A DNA stretch of 13,637 nt, from the NCBI RefSeq assembly GCF_000282995.1, contig NZ_ALEE01000680.1, positions 1 through 13,637 on the forward strand. Reading direction: 5' to 3'. Every line of letters begins with the position of its first letter. Within the stretch, counting starts at the first letter, position 1. The position numbers and the translations under genes are program-made. The DNA is from Melaminivora alkalimesophila. Lineage in GTDB: Bacteria; Pseudomonadota; Gammaproteobacteria; Burkholderiales; Burkholderiaceae_C. The notes beneath the pieces were generated by a model. That model searched no databases, was not told where the DNA came from, and worked only from the letters and a program-made list of their open reading frames with translations. This document shows, in pieces, positions 10,904 to 13,637 of this stretch.

Positions 10904-13637
10904 ATGGGCGCCCCGCTGGTCCTGGCCGTCTCGCTGGCCTACCTGGCCTTGCTGTTTGTGGTCGCCTACGTGGGCGACCGGCGCGCGGCGCGCGGGCGCT
11001 CGCTCATCAACAGCCCCTGGGTGTATGCGCTGTCGCTGGGGGTGTACTGCACCGCCTGGACCTACTTCGGCAGCGTGGGCCGCGCGGCCAGCGAGGGGCT
11101 GTGGTTCCTGCCGGTGTATCTGGGGCCGACCATGGCGATGGTGCTGGGCTGGATGGTGCTGCGCAAGATCGTGCGCATCGCCAAGGCGCAGCGCATCACG
11201 TCGATCGCCGACTTCATCGCCAGCCGCTACGGCAAGAGCCGGCTGCTGGCCGTGGGCGTGACGGTGATCGCCATCGTGGGCGTGGTGCCCTACATCGCGC
11301 TGCAGCTCAAGGCCGTGTCGGCCGCCTACGGGCTGCTGACCACGCCCGGGGTGGTCGAGCAGGCGACGCAGGTGCCCTGGAGCCGCGACAGCACCTTCTA
11401 CCTCGCGCTGGTGCTGGCCGGCTTCACCATGATCTTCGGCGCGCGCCACCTGGACGCCACCGAACGCCACGAGGGCATGGTCGCGGCCATCGCCTTCGAG
11501 TCGGTGGTCAAGCTGATCGCCTTCCTGGCCGTCGGCGCCTTCGTGACCTACGGGCTGTTCGACGGTTTCGCCGACGTGTTTGCGCGTGCGCAGGCGCAGC
11601 CGGAGCTGCGTGCGCTGATGCGGCTGGAGCAGGGCGCGGCCTTTGCCTGGCCGCAGTGGTTCACCATGAACGTGCTGTCGATGGTGGCGGTGCTGATGCT
11701 GCCGCGCCAGTTCCAGATCATGGTGGTCGAGAACGTGCACGAGGAGCACCTGCGGCGCGCCAGCTGGCTGTTTCCGGCCTACCTGCTGGCGATCAACGTG
11801 TTCGTGATCCCGATCGCCCTGGGGGGGCTGCTGTTCTTCGCGGGCCAGCCCGTCAACCCGGACAACTTCGTGCTGTCGCTGCCGCTGGCGGCCGGGCAGG
11901 GCGGGCTGGCGCTGTTCGTGTTCATTGGCGGGCTGTCGGCCGCGACCGGGATGGTGATCGTCGAGAGCATCGCGGTGTCGATCATGGTCAGCAACGAGCT
12001 GGTGCTGCCGCTGCTGCTGCGCTGGCGCGCGCTGGTGGGCGAGGGGCTGTCGGACCTGACGCGCATCCTGCTCAACATCCGGCGCATCACCATCTTGCTG
12101 CTGCTGCTGCTGGGCTATGCCTATTTCCATGTGGCGAGCGAAGCCTACGCGCTGGTGAGCATCGGGCTGATCAGCTTCGCGGCGGTGGCGCAGTTCGCGC
12201 CGGCGGCGCTGATCGGGCTGTACTGGCGCGCCGGCACGCGGCTGGGGGCATTGGGCGGGCTGTCGGCGGGTTTCGGGGTCTGGGTCTACACGCTGATGCT
12301 GCCCTCGATCGCCAAGTCGGGCTGGCTGGACGACGCCTTCGTGCGCGAGGGGCCGGCTGGCCTGTGGTGGCTGCGGCCGGAGGCGCTGTTCGGCCTGGAC
12401 GGGCTGGACGCGCTGACGCACTCGCTGTTCTGGAGCCTGCTGCTGAACGTCTCGGTCTACATCGCGCTGTCACTGGCGCGCGAGCCCTCGGCGCGCGAGA
12501 CCAGCCAGGCACTGATCTTCGTCGATGCCGGGCGGCGCGATGGCGATGCCACACCGATCTTCTGGCGCGGCGAGGCGCGGGTGGAGGACCTGCGCCAGCT
12601 GTGCCTGCGCCTCTTCGGGCGCAGCCGCACGCAGGCGCTGTTCGACGAGTACGCACGGCGCTGGGGGGCGCAGTCGCTGGCACGTGCCGACGCGCAGTTC
12701 GTGAGCTTCATCGAGACCAAGCTGGCGGGGGCGGTGGGCGGGGCCTCGGCGCGGGTGCTGGTGGCCTCGGTGTCCAAGGAGGAGTCGCTGACCACCGACG
12801 ACGTGCTGAGCATGCTCGAGGAGGCTTCGCAGCTGCGCGCCTATTCGCGTGCGCTGGAGGAAAAGTCGCGCTCGCTGGAGGAGGCGACGCAGCGCCTGCG
12901 CGAGGCCAACGAGCAGCTCAAGGGCCTGGACGAGCTGCGCGAGGAGTTCATGTCCTCCGTGACGCACGAGCTGCGCACGCCGCTGACCTCGATCCGGGCG
13001 CTGGCGGAGCTGATGCGCGACGACCCGGACATGCCGGCCGCCCAGCGCCAGCAGTTCATCGACATCGTGGTGGCGGAGGCCGAGCGGCTCTCGCGCCTGG
13101 TCACGCAGGTGCTGGACCTGGCCAAGATCGAGGCCGGGCGGGCGCAGTGGAACGATGTCGAGCTGGACCTGCGCGCGCTGGTGGCGCAGGCCGCGGAGAC
13201 CACGCGCGAGCTGCTGCGCGAGCGCGGCAGCGAGCTGGAGCTGGACCTGCCGGAAGGGGGCCCGGAGGGCGGCGGACTGTGGGTGCGCGCCGATCCGGAC
13301 AAGCTGCAGCAGGTCATGCTCAACCTGCTGTCCAATGCCATCAAGTTCGTGCCGCCGGGAGCGGGGCGGGTGCGGCTGCGGCTGCAGGCCGATGGCGACT
13401 GGCTGACGGTGTCGGTGACGGACAACGGCCCGGGCATCTCCGCCGAGGAGCAGCAGGCGGCCTTCGACAAGTTCCGCCAAGTGGGCGACCCGCGCCAGCG
13501 CCGCCAGGGCACGGGCCTGGGGCTGCCCATCTGCCGGCAGATCGTGGAACATTACGGCGGGCGCATCGGCGTGCATTCGGAGGTCGGGCAGGGCGCGACC
13601 TTCCATTTCTCGCTGCCGCGGCTGCGGCCGGCGACCG
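10904..13637 (+). CDS. SLC5 transporter-fused sensor histidine kinase, CbrA/CrbS-like (partial at right edge)
   Basis: In all, 911 residues are visible before the window ends. Residues 1 to about 520 form a sodium:solute symporter-like domain with many helices (SLINSPWVYALSLGVYCTAWTYFGSVG, shortened here, near the start; GGLSAATGMVIVESIAVS later). A STAC-like linker (about 530-635) and a coiled coil (about 641-678) follow, then the kinase core. The core shows the H-box phospho-acceptor His688 in VTHELRTPL, N-box NLLSN at 807-811, DNGPGI at 840-845, and GTGLGL at 869-874. No PAS domain is evident between coiled coil and transporter part. Such proteins (CbrA, CrbS) sense or transport small nutrients, such as histidine for CbrA, and control carbon uptake genes. 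The ATG at 10904 follows the 80-aa gene by 3 bp. Homology nearly reaches the end of the ATPase domain at the edge, so either a few residues or an extra domain is missing. Confidence 0.93.
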   Translation, partial: MGAPLVLAVSLAYLALLFVVAYVGDRRAARGRSLINSPWVYALSLGVYCTAWTYFGSVGRAASEGLWFLPVYLGPTMAMVLGWMVLRKIVRIAKAQRITSIADFIASRYGKSRLLAVGVTVIAIVGVVPYIALQLKAVSAAYGLLTTPGVVEQATQVPWSRDSTFYLALVLAGFTMIFGARHLDATERHEGMVAAIAFESVVKLIAFLAVGAFVTYGLFDGFADVFARAQAQPELRALMRLEQGAAFAWPQWFTMNVLSMVAVLMLPRQFQIMVVENVHEEHLRRASWLFPAYLLAINVFVIPIALGGLLFFAGQPVNPDNFVLSLPLAAGQGGLALFVFIGGLSAATGMVIVESIAVSIMVSNELVLPLLLRWRALVGEGLSDLTRILLNIRRITILLLLLLGYAYFHVASEAYALVSIGLISFAAVAQFAPAALIGLYWRAGTRLGALGGLSAGFGVWVYTLMLPSIAKSGWLDDAFVREGPAGLWWLRPEALFGLDGLDALTHSLFWSLLLNVSVYIALSLAREPSARETSQALIFVDAGRRDGDATPIFWRGEARVEDLRQLCLRLFGRSRTQALFDEYARRWGAQSLARADAQFVSFIETKLAGAVGGASARVLVASVSKEESLTTDDVLSMLEEASQLRAYSRALEEKSRSLEEATQRLREANEQLKGLDELREEFMSSVTHELRTPLTSIRALAELMRDDPDMPAAQRQQFIDIVVAEAERLSRLVTQVLDLAKIEAGRAQWNDVELDLRALVAQAAETTRELLRERGSELELDLPEGGPEGGGLWVRADPDKLQQVMLNLLSNAIKFVPPGAGRVRLRLQADGDWLTVSVTDNGPGISAEEQQAAFDKFRQVGDPRQRRQGTGLGLPICRQIVEHYGGRIGVHSEVGQGATFHFSLPRLRPAT

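Noticed and set aside
12095..12116. CTG triplet run in the kinase gene as a microsatellite
   Set aside because: It encodes a leucine run in a transmembrane helix and is explained by GC-rich Leu codon use.
10520..12421. Minus-strand open frame of 633 codons opposite the sensor kinase
   Set aside because: Compositional shadow of the kinase's transporter domain; no family features.

Overview
The window is about 13.6 kb of GC-rich DNA, densely packed with bacterial genes on both strands. Protein family content and sequence style (Cys-type SelD, MnmH, ApbC/Mrp, a DUF4212 plus VC_2705-type symporter pair, and a transporter-fused histidine kinase) suggest a betaproteobacterium. Burkholderiales, most likely Comamonadaceae, is my best guess; this rests on recognition of the proteins, not on a database search. 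I see no tRNA, rRNA, insertion sequence, phage gene or CRISPR array. The region reads as chromosomal core or near-core, not a mobile island.

Left part (1-2555, minus strand): three co-directional genes with 46-bp gaps. In transcription order they are mnmH/selU (tRNA 2-selenouridine synthase, GTG start), a two-helix membrane protein with an Mrr-type endonuclease fold whose catalytic Gln and Lys look replaced, and a patatin-like phospholipase cut by the left edge. Divergently, selD (plus, 2673-3743) makes the selenophosphate that MnmH consumes, so the two form a functional pair. apbC/mrp (3861-4952), an Fe-S cluster carrier ATPase, follows selD.

Middle (4987-7725): a 79-aa single-pass membrane protein on the minus strand with a perfect Shine-Dalgarno core, and divergently a 774-aa FdhF/YdeP-type molybdopterin oxidoreductase. 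The latter has Cys where formate dehydrogenase H has selenocysteine. Nothing in this window therefore needs selenocysteine; the visible selenium use is tRNA selenouridine.

Right part (8033-13637, plus strand): a two-gene transporter unit, made of a DUF4212 small subunit and a 580-aa sodium/solute symporter with an EF-hand-like loop. It ends at a strong intrinsic terminator. Eighteen bases later a second unit starts: an unrecognised 167-aa membrane protein, an 80-aa two-helix protein, and a CbrA/CrbS-like sensor kinase. The kinase joins an SLC5 transporter domain, a STAC-like linker, a coiled coil and a histidine kinase core, and it runs off the right edge. A plausible reading is a carboxylate (acetate-type) uptake system beside a transporter-like sensor that may control it, with each SLC5 protein having its own small membrane companion. 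The response regulator, if linked, would lie just beyond the window.

The best candidates for new biology are the 167-aa protein and the small companion in the sensor operon, the degenerate membrane-anchored Mrr-like protein, the EF-hand-like loop in the symporter, and the structured 307-bp leader before the transporter.
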